From Uranotaenia lowii (Eukaryota > Arthropoda > Insecta > Diptera > Culicidae), in the NCBI RefSeq assembly GCF_029784155.1, contig NC_073692.1, forward strand, positions 367,207,160 through 367,271,159: a stretch of 64,000 bases of DNA, read 5' to 3'. The translations under genes were made by a program, and so were the position numbers. The notes beneath the pieces were generated by a model. That model had not been told where the DNA came from. It saw only the letters and a list, made by a program, of their open reading frames with translations, and did no database searches. Shown here piece after piece: positions 11,561 to 26,434 of the stretch. The first letter of the stretch is position 1. Each line of letters opens with the position of its first letter.

Positions 11561-12381
11561 AATGACAAAAATGACAAAAATGACAAAAATGACAAAAATG
11601 ACAAAAATGACAAAAATGACAAAAATGACAAAAATGACAAAAATGACAAAAATGACAAAAATGACAAAAATGACAAAAATGACAAAAATGACAAAAATTA
11701 CAAAAATGACAAAAATGACAAAAATGACAAAAATGACAAAAATGACAAAAATGACAAAAATGACAAAAATGACAAAAATGACAAAAATGACAAAAATGAC
11801 AAAAATGACAAAAATGACAAAAATGACAAAAATGACAAAAATGACAAAAATGACAAAAATGACAAAAATGACAAAAATGACAAAAATGACAAAAATGACA
11901 AAAATGACAAAAATGACAAAAATGACAAAAATGGCAAAAATGGCAAAAATGACAAAAATGACAAAAGTTATAAAAATGACATAAAATAACAAATATGACA
12001 AAAATGACAGAAATGACACAAATGACAGAAATGACAAAATGACAACGATGACATAAATGACAAAATTGACAAAAATGACAAAAATGATATAAATAAAAAA
12101 AATGACAAAAATGACAAAAATGACAAAAATGACAAAAATGACAAAAATGACAAAAATGACAAAAATGACAAAAATGACAAAAATGACAAAAATGACAAAA
12201 ATGACAAAAATGACAAAAATTTCAAAAATGACAAAAATGACAAAAATGACAAAAATGGCAAAAATGACAAAAGTTATAAAAATGACATAAAATAACAAAT
12301 ATGACAAAAATGACAGAAATGACACAAATGACAGAAATGACAAGAATGACAAAAATGACAAAAATTAAAAAATGACAAAAA

Positions 12382-12395
12382 TGACATAAATGTCA
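12382..12395. repeat. Dyad TGACATAAATGTCA in landmark B (first of many)
   Basis: This 14-bp sequence has arms TGACAT and ATGTCA around AA. It recurs wherever a segment of TGACAAGAA monomer, AAAATTAAAAAATG and TGACATAAATGTC appears (landmark B, for example about 12341-12395, 12640-12690, 13090-13140, 27952-28005, 30374-30428). It also recurs in the related landmark C, which has AAAATTTAAAAAATG, at 36.5 kb and beyond. It is the main place in the array where the monomer orientation briefly reverses. A protein-binding role is possible but unproven. Confidence 0.75.
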
Positions 12396-14700
12396 AAAAT
12401 GACAAAAATGACAAAAATGACAAAAATGACAAAAATGACAAAAATGACAAAAATGACAAAAATGACAAAAATGACAAAAATGACATAAATGACAAAAATG
12501 ACAAAAATGACAAAAATGACAAAAATGACAAAAATGACAAAAATGACAAAAATGACAAAAAATGACAAAAATGACAAAAATGACAAAAATGACATAAATG
12601 ACAAAAATGACAAAAATGACAAAAATGACAAAAATGACAAGAATGACAAAAATGACAAAAATTAAAAAATGACAAAAATGACATAAATGTCAAAAATGAC
12701 AAAAATGACAAAAATGACAAAAATGACAAAAATGACAAAAATGACAAAAATGACAAAAATGACAAAAATGACAAAAATGACAAAAATGACAAAAATGACA
12801 AAAATGACAAAAATGACAAAAATGACAAAAATGACAAAAATGACAAAAATGACAAAAATGACAAAAATGACAAAAATGACAAAAATGACAAAAATGACAA
12901 AAATGACAAAAATGACAAAAATGACAAAAATGACAAAAATGACAAAAATGACAAAAATGACAAAAATTTCAAAAATGACAAAAATGACAAAAATGACAAA
13001 AATGGCAAAAATGACAAAAGTTATAAAAATGACATAAAATAACAAATATGACAAAAATGACAGAAATGACACAAATGACAGAAATGACAAGAATGACAAA
13101 AATGACAAAAATTAAAAAATGACAAAAATGACATAAATGTCAAAAATGACAAAAATGACAAAAATGACAAAAATGACAAAAATGACAAAAATGACAAAAA
13201 TGACAAAAATGACAAAAATGACAAAAATGACAAAAATGACAAAAATGACAAAAATGACAAAAATGACAAAAATGACAAAAATGACAAAAATGACAAAAAT
13301 GACAAAAATGACAAATATGACAAAAATGACAAAAATGACAAAAATGACAAAAATGACAAAAATGACAAAAATGACAAAAATGACAAAAATGACAAAAATG
13401 ACAAAAATGACAAAAATGACAAAAATGACAAAAATGACAAAAATGACAAAAATGACAAAAATGACAAAAATGGCAAAAATGACAAAAATGACAAAAATGA
13501 CAAAAGTTATAAAAATGACATAAAATAACAAATATGACAAAAATGACAGAAATGACACAAATGACAGAAATGACAAAAATGACAACGATGACATAAATGA
13601 CAAAATTGACAAAAATGACAAAAATGATATAAATAAAAAAAATGACAAAAATGACAAAAATGACAAAAATGACAAAAATGACAAAAATGACAAAAATGAC
13701 AAAAATGACAAAAATGACAAAAATGACAAAAATGACAAAAACGACAAAAATGTCGAAAATGACAAAAATGACAAAAATGACAAAAATGGCAAAAATGACA
13801 AAAGTTATAAAAATGACATAAAATAACAAATATGACAAAAATGACAGAAATGACACAAATGACAGAAATGACAAAAATGACAACGATGACATAAATGACA
13901 AAATTGACAAAAATGACAAAAATGATATAAATAAAAAAAATGACAAAAATGGCAAAAATGACAAAAATGACAAAAATGACAAAAATGACAAAAATGACAA
14001 AAATGACAAAAATGACAAAAATGACAAAAATGACAAAAATGACAAAAATGACAAAAATGACAAAAATGACAAAAATGACAAAAATGACAAAAATGACAAA
14101 AATGACAAAAATGACAAAAATGACAAAAATGACAAAAATGACAAAAATGACAAAAATGACAAAAATGACAAAAATGACAAAAATGACAAAAATGACAAAA
14201 ATGACAAAAATGACAAAAATGACAAAAATGACAAAAATGACAAAAATGACAAAAATGACAAAAATGACAAAAATGACAAAAATGACAAAAATGACAAAAA
14301 TGACAAAAATGACAAAAATGACAAAAATGACAAAAATGACAAAAATGACAAAAATGACAAAAATGACAAAAATGACAAAAATGACAAAAATGACAAAAAT
14401 GACAAAAATGACAAAAATGACAAAAATGACAAAAATGACAAAAATGACAAAAATGACAAAAATGACAAAAATGACAAAAATGACAAAAATGACAAAAATG
14501 ACAAAAATGACAAAAATGACAAAAATGACAAAAATGACAAAAATGACAAAAATGACAAAAATGACAAAAATGACAAAAATGACAAAAATGACAAAAATGA
14601 CAAAAATGGCAAAAATGGCAAAAATGACAAAAGTTATAAAAATGACATAAAATAACAAATATGACAAAAATGACAGAAATGACACAAATGACAGAAATAC

Positions 14701-15131
14701 GGACTTGCTTGTACGTATGTTCTCTGTGCTATGCATGCATGCGAAAAGTTTCACCACCGAATCTCTAAAATCGATAAATGTATAGACTTTAATGTGCGGC
14801 TCTGCCTGATTGAATCTGTTTTTGAAACGAAGGCACCAAAACTGCTGTTCCTCTGTGTAATTTTACTCCCAAAACTCATTTTTAGAAAGGAGTAATGAAA
14901 ATCTGGAATATAGGATTTTTTTTCAATACAAAAATGACATAAAAATGTAGAAGAAAACTTCGAAAATCGGATTTTTATGATTTTATGGCAAATGTTAAGG
15001 AGTTGGCTATAAATCGCTCCAAACTGAAATAAAATCATTTTCCATAAAATTTTCAAAAAATAAAAAAAAAGAAATTTCAAACGCATTTTAAGAATTTTTC
15101 ATCAAAAATGACAAATGACAATATTGAATAA
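14701..15131. repeat. 431-bp module, copy 4
   Basis: Full-length copy in the first unit of the 4.1-kb duplication. It has the same junctions as the other internal copies, and the 111-codon minus frame is retained (14751-15086). Confidence 0.9.
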
Positions 15132-17216
15132 AATGACAAAAATGACAAAAATGACAAAAATGACAAAAATGACAAAAATGACAAAAATGACAAAAATGAC
15201 AAAAATGACAAAAATGACAAAAATGACAAAAATGACAAAAATGACAAAAATGACAAAAATGACAAAAATGACAAAAATGACAAAAATGACAAAAATGACA
15301 AAAATGACAAAAATGACAAAAATGACAAAAATGACAAAAATGACAAAAATGACAAAAATGACAAAAATGACAAAAATGACAAAAATGACAAAAATGACAA
15401 AAATGACAAAAATGACAAAAATGACAAAAATGACAAAAATGACAAAAATGACAAAAATGACAAAAATGGCAAAAATGGCAAAAATGACAAAAATGACAAA
15501 AGTTATAAAAATGACATAAAATAACAAATATGACAAAAATGACAGAAATGACACAAATGACAGAAATGACAAAATGACAACGATGACATAAATGACAAAA
15601 TTGACAAAAATGACAAAAATGATATAAATAAAAAAAATGACAAAAATGACAAAAATGACAAAAATGACAAAAATGACAAAAATGACAAAAATGACAAAAA
15701 TGACAAAAATGACAAAAATGACAAAAATGACAAAAATGACAAAAATGACAAAAATTTCAAAAATGACAAAAATGACAAAAATGACAAAAATGGCAAAAAT
15801 GACAAAAGTTATAAAAATGACATAAAATAACAAATATGACAAAAATGACAGAAATGACACAAATGACAGAAATGACAAGAATGACAAAAATGACAAAAAT
15901 TAAAAAATGACAAAAATGACATAAATGTCAAAAATGACAAAAATGACAAAAATGACAAAAATGACAAAAATGACAAAAATGACAAAAATGACAAAAATGA
16001 CAAAAATGACAAAAATGACATAAATGACAAAAATGACAAAAATGACAAAAATGACAAAAATGACAAAAATGACAAAAATGACAAAAAATGACAAAAATGA
16101 CAAAAATGACAAAAATGACATAAATGACAAAAATGACAAAAATGACAAAAATGACAAAAATGACAAAAATGACAAGAATGACAAAAATGACAAAAATTAA
16201 AAAATGACAAAAATGACATAAATGTCAAAAATGACAAAAATGACAAAAATGACAAAAATGACAAAAATGACAAAAATGACAAAAATGACAAAAATGACAA
16301 AAATGACAAAAATGACAAAAATGACAAAAATGACAAAAATGACAAAAATGACAAAAATGACAAAAATGACAAAAATGACAAAAATGACAAAAATGACAAA
16401 AATGACAAAAATGACAAAAATGACAAAAATGACAAAAATGACAAAAATGACAAAAATGACAAAAATGACAAAAATGACAAAAATTTCAAAAATGACAAAA
16501 ATGACAAAAATGACAAAAATGGCAAAAATGACAAAAGTTATAAAAATGACATAAAATAACAAATATGACAAAAATGACAGAAATGACACAAATGACAGAA
16601 ATGACAAGAATGACAAAAATGACAAAAATTAAAAAATGACAAAAATGACATAAATGTCAAAAATGACAAAAATGACAAAAATGACAAAAATGACAAAAAT
16701 GACAAAAATGACAAAAATGACAAAAATGACAAAAATGACAAAAATGACAAAAATGACAAAAATGACAAAAATGACAAAAATGACAAAAATGACAAAAATG
16801 ACAAAAATGACAAAAATGACAAAAATGACAAAAATGACAAAAATGACAAAAATGACAAAAATGACAAAAATGACAAAAATGACAAAAATGACAAAAATGA
16901 CAAAAATGACAAAAATGACAAAAATGACAAAAATGACAAAAATGACAAAAATGACAAAAATGACAAAAATGACAAAAATGACAAAAATGACAAAAATGAC
17001 AAAAATGACAAAAATGACAAAAATGACAAAAATGACAAAAATGACAAAAATTACAAAAATGACAAAAATGACAAAAATGACAAAAATGACAAAAATGACA
17101 AAAATGACAAAAATGACAAAAATGGCAAAAATGACAAAAATGACAAAAGTTATAAAAATGACATAAAATAACAAATATGACAAAAATGACAGAAATGACA
17201 CAAATGACAGAAATAC

Positions 17217-17647
17217 GGACTTGCTTGTACGTATGTTCTCTGTGCTATGCATGCATGCGAAAAGTTTCACCACCGAATCTCTAAAATCGATAAATGTATA
17301 GACTTTAATGTGCGGCTCTGCCTGATTGAATCTGTTTTTGAAACGAAGGCACCAAAACTGCTGTTCCTCTGTGTAATTTTACTCCCAAAACTCATTTTTA
17401 GAAAGGAGTAATGAAAATCTGGAATATAGGATTTTTTTTCAATACAAAAATGACATAAAAATGTAGAAGAAAACTTCGAAAATCGGATTTTTATGATTTT
17501 ATGGCAAATGTTAAGGAGTTGGCTATAAATCGCTCCAAACTGAAATAAAATCATTTTCCATAAAATTTTCAAAAAATAAAAAAAAAGAAATTTCAAACGC
17601 ATTTTAAGAATTTTTCATCAAAAATGACAAATGACAATATTGAATAA
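17217..17647. repeat. 431-bp module, copy 5
   Basis: Full-length copy; it lies near the boundary between the two 4.1-kb units. The minus frame of 111 codons is retained (17267-17602). Confidence 0.9.
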
Positions 17648-18824
17648 AATGACAAAAATGACAAAAATGACAAAAATGACAAAAATGACAAAAATGACAA
17701 AAATGACAAAAATGACAAAAATGACAAAAATGACAAAAATGACAAAAATGACAAAAATGACAAAAATGACAAAAATGACAAAAATGACAAAAATGACAAA
17801 AATGACAAAAATGACAAAAATGACAAAAATGACAAAAATGACAAAAACGACAAAAATGTCGAAAATGACAAAAATGACAAAAATGACAAAAATGGCAAAA
17901 ATGACAAAAGTTATAAAAATGACATAAAATAACAAATATGACAAAAATGACAGAAATGACACAAATGACAGAAATGACAAAAATGACAACGATGACATAA
18001 ATGACAAAATTGACAAAAATGACAAAAATGATATAAATAAAAAAAATGACAAAAATGGCAAAAATGACAAAAATGACAAAAATGACAAAAATGACAAAAA
18101 TGACAAAAATGACAAAAATGACAAAAATGACAAAAATGACAAAAATGACAAAAATGACAAAAATGACAAAAATGACAAAAATGACAAAAATGACAAAAAT
18201 GACAAAAATGACAAAAATGACAAAAATGACAAAAATGACAAAAATGACAAAAATGACAAAAATGACAAAAATGACAAAAATGACAAAAATGACAAAAATG
18301 ACAAAAATGACAAAAATGACAAAAATGACAAAAATGACAAAAATGACAAAAATGACAAAAATGACAAAAATGACAAAAATGACAAAAATGACAAAAATGA
18401 CAAAAATGACAAAAATGACAAAAATGACAAAAATGACAAAAATGACAAAAATGACAAAAATGACAAAAATGACAAAAATGACAAAAATGACAAAAATGAC
18501 AAAAATGACAAAAATGACAAAAATGACAAAAATGACAAAAATGACAAAAATGACAAAAATGACAAAAATGACAAAAATGACAAAAATGACAAAAATGACA
18601 AAAATGACAAAAATGACAAAAATGACAAAAATGACAAAAATGACAAAAATGACAAAAATGACAAAAATGACAAAAATGACAAAAATGACAAAAATGACAA
18701 AAATGACAAAAATGACAAAAATGACAAAAATGGCAAAAATGGCAAAAATGACAAAAGTTATAAAAATGACATAAAATAACAAATATGACAAAAATGACAG
18801 AAATGACACAAATGACAGAAATAC

Positions 18825-19255
18825 GGACTTGCTTGTACGTATGTTCTCTGTGCTATGCATGCATGCGAAAAGTTTCACCACCGAATCTCTAAAATCGATA
18901 AATGTATAGACTTTAATGTGCGGCTCTGCCTGATTGAATCTGTTTTTGAAACGAAGGCACCAAAACTGCTGTTCCTCTGTGTAATTTTACTCCCAAAACT
19001 CATTTTTAGAAAGGAGTAATGAAAATCTGGAATATAGGATTTTTTTTCAATACAAAAATGACATAAAAATGTAGAAGAAAACTTCGAAAATCGGATTTTT
19101 ATGATTTTATGGCAAATGTTAAGGAGTTGGCTATAAATCGCTCCAAACTGAAATAAAATCATTTTCCATAAAATTTTCAAAAAATAAAAAAAAAGAAATT
19201 TCAAACGCATTTTAAGAATTTTTCATCAAAAATGACAAATGACAATATTGAATAA
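18825..19255. repeat. 431-bp module, copy 6
   Basis: Full-length counterpart of copy 4, about 4,124 bp further on. The minus frame of 111 codons is retained (18875-19210). Confidence 0.9.
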
Positions 19256-21331
19256 AATGACAAAAATGACAAAAATGACAAAAATGACAAAAATGACAAA
19301 AATGACAAAAATGACAAAAATGACAAAAATGACAAAAATGACAAAAATGACAAAAATGACAAAAATGACAAAAATGACAAAAATGACAAAAATGACAAAA
19401 ATGACAAAAATGACAAAAATGACAAAAATGACAAAAATGACAAAAATGACAAAAATGACAAAAATGACAAAAATGACAAAAATGACAAAAATGACAAAAA
19501 TGACAAAAATGACAAAAATGACAAAAATGACAAAAATGACAAAAATGACAAAAATGACAAAAATGACAAAAATGACAAAAATGACAAAAATGGCAAAAAT
19601 GGCAAAAATGACAAAAATGACAAAAGTTATAAAAATGACATAAAATAACAAATATGACAAAAATGACAGAAATGACACAAATGACAGAAATGACAAAATG
19701 ACAACGATGACATAAATGACAAAATTGACAAAAATGACAAAAATGATATAAATAAAAAAAATGACAAAAATGACAAAAATGACAAAAATGACAAAAATGA
19801 CAAAAATGACAAAAATGACAAAAATGACAAAAATGACAAAAATGACAAAAATGACAAAAATGACAAAAATGACAAAAATTTCAAAAATGACAAAAATGAC
19901 AAAAATGACAAAAATGGCAAAAATGACAAAAGTTATAAAAATGACATAAAATAACAAATATGACAAAAATGACAGAAATGACACAAATGACAGAAATGAC
20001 AAGAATGACAAAAATGACAAAAATTAAAAAATGACAAAAATGACATAAATGTCAAAAATGACAAAAATGACAAAAATGACAAAAATGACAAAAATGACAA
20101 AAATGACAAAAATGACAAAAATGACATAAATGACAAAAATGACAAAAATGACAAAAATGACAAAAATGACAAAAATGACAAAAATGACAAAAAATGACAA
20201 AAATGACAAAAATGACAAAAATGACATAAATGACAAAAATGACAAAAATGACAAAAATGACAAAAATGACAAAAATGACAAGAATGACAAAAATGACAAA
20301 AATTAAAAAATGACAAAAATGACATAAATGTCAAAAATGACAAAAATGACAAAAATGACAAAAATGACAAAAATGACAAAAATGACAAAAATGACAAAAA
20401 TGACAAAAATGACAAAAATGACAAAAATGACAAAAATGACAAAAATGACAAAAATGACAAAAATGACAAAAATGACAAAAATGACAAAAATGACAAAAAT
20501 GACAAAAATGACAAAAATGACAAAAATGACAAAAATGACAAAAATGACAAAAATGACAAAAATGACAAAAATGACAAAAATGACAAAAATTTCAAAAATG
20601 ACAAAAATGACAAAAATGACAAAAATGGCAAAAATGACAAAAGTTATAAAAATGACATAAAATAACAAATATGACAAAAATGACAGAAATGACACAAATG
20701 ACAGAAATGACAAGAATGACAAAAATGACAAAAATTAAAAAATGACAAAAATGACATAAATGTCAAAAATGACAAAAATGACAAAAATGACAAAAATGAC
20801 AAAAATGACAAAAATGACAAAAATGACAAAAATGACAAAAATGACAAAAATGACAAAAATGACAAAAATGACAAAAATGACAAAAATGACAAAAATGACA
20901 AAAATGACAAAAATGACAAAAATGACAAAAATGACAAAAATGACAAAAATGACAAAAATGACAAAAATGACAAAAATGACAAAAATGACAAAAATGACAA
21001 AAATGACAAAAATGACAAAAATGACAAAAATGACAAAAATGACAAAAATGACAAAAATGACAAAAATGACAAAAATGACAAAAATGACAAAAATGACAAA
21101 AATGACAAAAATGACAAAAATGACAAAAATGACAAAAATGACAAAAATGACAAAAATTACAAAAATGACAAAAATGACAAAAATGACAAAAATGACAAAA
21201 ATGACAAAAATGACAAAAATGACAAAAATGACAAAAATGGCAAAAATGACAAAAATGACAAAAGTTATAAAAATGACATAAAATAACAAATATGACAAAA
21301 ATGACAGAAATGACACAAATGACAGAAATAC

Positions 21332-21744
21332 GGACTTGCTTGTACGTATGTTCTCTGTGCTATGCATGCATGCGAAAAGTTTCACCACCGAATCTCTAAA
21401 ATCGATAAATGTATAGACTTTAATGTGCGGCTCTGCCTGATTGAATCTGTTTTTGAAACGAAGGCACCAAAACTGCTGTTCCTCTGTGTAATTTTACTCC
21501 CAAAACTCATTTTTAGAAAGGAGTAATGAAAATCTGGAATATAGGAATGACATAAAAATGTAGAAGAAAACTTCGAAAATCGGATTTTTATGATTTTATG
21601 GCAAATGTTAAGGAGTTGGCTATAAATCGCTCCAAACTGAAATAAAATCATTTTCCATAAAATTTTCAAAAAATAAAAAAAAAGAAATTTCAAACGCATT
21701 TTAAGAATTTTTCATCAAAAATGACAAATGACAATATTGAATAA
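21332..21744. repeat. 431-bp module, copy 7, with 18-bp deletion
   Basis: This copy is 413 bp long. After GGAATATAGG it lacks 18 bp that include the T8 tract present in all other copies (deletion point about 21547). The deletion is a multiple of three, so the minus-strand frame stays open with 105 codons (21382-21699). It is otherwise like its counterpart copy 5, so the deletion postdates the 4.1-kb duplication. Confidence 0.9.
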
Positions 21745-23210
21745 AATGACAAAAATGACAAAAATGACAAAAATGACAAAAATGACAAAAATGACAAAAA
21801 TGACAAAAATGACAAAAATGACAAAAATGACAAAAATGACAAAAATGACAAAAATGACAAAAATGACAAAAATGACAAAAATGACAAAAATGACAAAAAT
21901 GACAAAAATGACAAAAATGACAAAAATGACAAAAATGACAAAAATGACAAATATGACAAAAATGACAAAAATGACAAAAATGACAAAAATGACAAAAATG
22001 ACAAAAATGACAAAAATGACAAAAATGACAAAAATGACAAAAATGACAAAAATGACAAAAATGACAAAAATGACAAAAATGGCAAAAATGGCAAAAATGA
22101 CAAAAATGACAAAAGTTATAAAAATGACATAAAATAACAAATATGACAAAAATGACAGAAATGACACAAATGACAGAAATGACAAAAATGACAACGATGA
22201 CATAAATGACAAAATTGACAAAAATGACAAAAATGATATAAATAAAAAAAATGACAAAAATGACAAAAATGACAAAAATGACAAAAATGACAAAAATGAC
22301 AAAAATGACAAAAATGACAAAAATGACAAAAATGACAAAAATGTCAAAAATGACAAAAATGACAAAAACGACAAAAATGGCAAAAATGACAAAAGTTATA
22401 AAAATGACATAAAATAACAAATATGACAAAAATGACAGAAATGACACAAATGACAGAAATGACAAAAATGACAACGATGACATAAATGACAAAATTGACA
22501 AAAATGACAAAAATGATATAAATAAAAAAAATGACAAAAATGGCAAAAATGACAAAAATGACAAAAATGACAAAAATGACAAAAATGACAAAAATGACAA
22601 AAATGACAAAAATGACAAAAATGACAAAAATGACAAAAATGACAAAAATGACAAAAATGACAAAAATGACAAAAATGACAAAAATGACAAAAATGACAAA
22701 AATGACAAAAATGACAAAAATGACAAAAATGACAAAAATGACAAAAATGACAAAAATGACAAAAATGACAAAAATGACAAAAATGACAAAAATGACAAAA
22801 ATGACAAAAATGACAAAAATGACAAAAATGACAAAAATGACAAAAATGACAAAAATGACAAAAATGACAAAAATGACAAAAATGACAAAAATGACAAAAA
22901 TGACAAAAATGACAAAAATGACAAAAATGACAAAAATGACAAAAATGACAAAAATGACAAAAATGACAAAAATGACAAAAATGACAAAAATGACAAAAAT
23001 GACAAAAATGACAAAAATGACAAAAATTACAAAAATGACAAAAATGACAAAAATGACAAAAATGACAAAAATGACAAAAATTACAAAAATTACAAAAATG
23101 ACAAAAATGGCAAAAATGGCAAAAATGACAAAAATGACAAAAGTTATAAAAATGACATAAAATAACAAATATGACAAAAATGACAGAAATGACACAAATG
23201 ACAGAAATAC

Positions 23211-23641
23211 GGACTTGCTTGTACGTATGTTCTCTGTGCTATGCATGCATGCGAAAAGTTTCACCACCGAATCTCTAAAATCGATAAATGTATAGACTTT
23301 AATGTGCGGCTCTGCCTGATTGAATCTGTTTTTGAAACGAAGGCACCAAAACTGCTGTTCCTCTGTGTAATTTTACTCCCAAAACTCATTTTTAGAAAGG
23401 AGTAATGAAAATCTGGAATATAGGATTTTTTTTCAATACAAAAATGACATAAAAATGTAGAAGAAAACTTCGAAAATCGGATTTTTATGATTTTATGGCA
23501 AATGTTAAGGAGTTGGCTATAAATCGCTCCAAACTGAAATAAAATCATTTTCCATAAAATTTTCAAAAAATAAAAAAAAAGAAATTTCAAACGCATTTTA
23601 AGAATTTTTCATCAAAAATGACAAATGACAATATTGAATAA
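23211..23641. repeat. 431-bp module, copy 8 (last)
   Basis: This is the final full-length copy; none follows in the remaining 36 kb of array. The minus frame of 111 codons is retained (23261-23596). Confidence 0.9.
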
Positions 23642-25258
23642 AATGACAAAAATGACAAAAATGACAAAAATGACAAAAATGACAAAAATGACAAAAATGA
23701 CAAAAATGACAAAAATGACAAAAATGACAAAAATGACAAAAATGACAAAAATGACAAAAATGACAAAAATGACAAAAATGACAAAAATGACAAAAATGGC
23801 AAAAATGACAAAAATGACAAAAATGACAAAAATGACAAAAATGACAAAAATGACAAAAATGACAAAAATGACAAAAATGACAAAAATGACAAAATTGACA
23901 AAAATGACAAAAATGACAAAAATGACAAAAATGACAAAAATGACAAAAATGACAAAAATGACAAAAATGACAAAAATGACAAAAATGACAAAAATGACAA
24001 AAATGGCAAAAATGGCAAAAATGACAAAAATGACAAAAGTTATAAAAATGACATAAAATAACAAATATGACAAAAATGACAGAAATGACACAAATGACAG
24101 AAATGACAAAATGACAACGATGACATAAATGACAAAATTGACAAAAATGACAAAAATGATATAAATAAAAAAAATGACAAAAATGACAAAAATGACAAAA
24201 ATGACAAAAATGACAAAAATGACAAAAATGACAAAAATGACAAAAATGACAAAAATGACAAAAATGACAAAAATGACAAAAATGACAAAAATGACAAAAA
24301 TTTCAAAAATGACAAAAATGGCAAAAATGACAAAAGTTATAAAAATGACATAAAATAACAAATATGACAAAAATGACAGAAATGACACAAATGACAGAAA
24401 TGACAAGAATGACAAAAATGACAAAAATTAAAAAATGACAAAAATGACATAAATGTCAAAAATGACAAAAATGACAAAAATGACAAAAATGACAAAAATG
24501 ACAAAAATGACAAAAATGACAAAAATGACAAAAATGACATAAATGACAAAAATGACAAAAATGACAAAAATGACAAAAATGACAAAAATGACAAAAATGA
24601 CAAAAAATGACAAAAATGACAAAAATGACAAAAATGACATAAATGACAAAAATGACAAAAATGACAAAAATGACAAAAATGACAAGAATGACAAAAATGA
24701 CAAAAATTAAAAAATGACAAAAATGACATAAATGTCAAAAATGACAAAAATGACAAAAATGACAAAAATGACAAAAATGACAAAAATGACAAAAATGACA
24801 AAAATGACAAAAATGACAAAAATGACAAAAATGACAAAAATGACAAAAATGACAAAAATGACAAAAATGACAAAAATGACAAAAATGACAAAAATGACAG
24901 AAATGACAAAAATGACAAAAATGGCAAAAATGACAAAAATGGCAAAAATGACAAAAGTTATAAAAATGACATAAAATAACAAATATGACAAAAATGACAG
25001 AAATGACACAAATGACAGAAATGACAAAAATGACAACGATGACATAAATGACAAAATTGACAAAAATGACAAAAATGATATAAATAAAAAAAATGACAAA
25101 AATGGCAAAAATGACAAAAATGACAAAAATGACAAAAATGACAAAAATGACAAAAATGACAAAAATGACAAAAATGACAAAAATGACAAAAATGACAAAA
25201 ATGACAAAAATGACAAAAATGACAAAAATGACAAAAATTACAAAAATTACAAAAATGT

Positions 25259-26434
25259 CAAAAATGACAAAAATGACAAAAATGACAAAAATGACAAAAA
25301 TGACAAAAATGACAAAAATGACAAAAATGACAAAAATGACAAAAATGACAAAAATGACAAAAATGACAAAAATGACAAAAATGACAAAAATGACAAAAAT
25401 GACAAAAATGACAAAAATGACAAAAATGACAAAAATGACAAAAATGACAAAAATGACAAAAATGACAAAAATGACAAAAATGACAAAAATGACAAAAATG
25501 ACAAAAATGACAAAAATGACAAAAATGACAAAAATGACAAAAATGACAAAAATGACAAAAATGACAAAAATGACAAAAATGACAAAAATGACAAAAATGA
25601 CAAAAATGACAAAAATGACAAAAATGACAAAAATGACAAAAATGACAAAAATGACAAAAATGACAAAAATGACAAAAATGACAAAAATGACAAAAATGAC
25701 AAAAATGACAAAAATGACAAAAATGACAAAAATGACAAAAATGACAAAAATGACAAAAATGACAAAAATGACAAAAATGACAAAAATGACAAAAATGACA
25801 AAAATGACAAAAATGACAAAAATGACAAAAATGACAAAAATGACAAAAATGACAAAAATGACAAAAATGACAAAAATGACAAAAATGACAAAAATGACAA
25901 AAATGACAAAAATGACAAAAATGACAAAAATGACAAAAATGACAAAAATGACAAAAATGACAAAAATGACAAAAATGACAAAAATGACAAAAATGACAAA
26001 AATGACAAAAATGACAAAAATGACAAAAATGACAAAAATGACAAAAATGACAAAAATGACAAAAATGACAAAAATGACAAAAATGACAAAAATGACAAAA
26101 ATGACAAAAATGACAAAAATGACAAAAATGACAAAAATGACAAAAATGACAAAAATGACAAAAATGACAAAAATGACAAAAATGACAAAAATGACAAAAA
26201 TGACAAAAATGACAAAAATGACAAAAATGACAAAAATGACAAAAATGACAAAAATGACAAAAATGACAAAAATGACAAAAATGACAAAAATGACAAAAAT
26301 GACAAAAATGACAAAAATGACAAAAATGACAAAAATGACAAAAATGACAAAAATGACAAAAATGACAAAAATGACAAAAATGACAAAAATGACAAAAATG
26401 ACAAAAATGACAAAAATGACAAAAATGACAAAAA
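25259..26434 (+). repeat. Homogeneous 9-bp block, about 1.2 kb
   Basis: About 130 consecutive identical TGACAAAAA monomers occur between a cluster of TTACAAAAA/TGTCAAAAA variants (about 25236-25258) and paired TGGCAAAAA monomers (about 26435-26450). This purity suggests recent local expansion. Confidence 0.85.

Larger units (their letters stand above)
13742..21331 (+). repeat. Tandem segmental duplication of about 4.1 kb inside the array
   Basis: The order of modules, landmarks and run lengths from about 13.7 to 17.2 kb is repeated at about 17.8 to 21.3 kb, offset by 4,106-4,124 bp. Module copies 4 and 5 correspond to copies 6 and 7, and the runs and landmarks between them match closely. A rare marker, AACGACAAAAATGTCG, occurs at about 13739 and again at about 17845. 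Small differences equal whole numbers of 9-bp monomers. This indicates a recent unequal exchange involving a multi-kilobase unit. Confidence 0.75.

Noticed and set aside
6823..23641. CRISPR array (spaced direct repeats)
   Set aside because: Units of 9 bp and 431 bp do not have repeat-spacer architecture, no cas genes are present and the window is eukaryotic.
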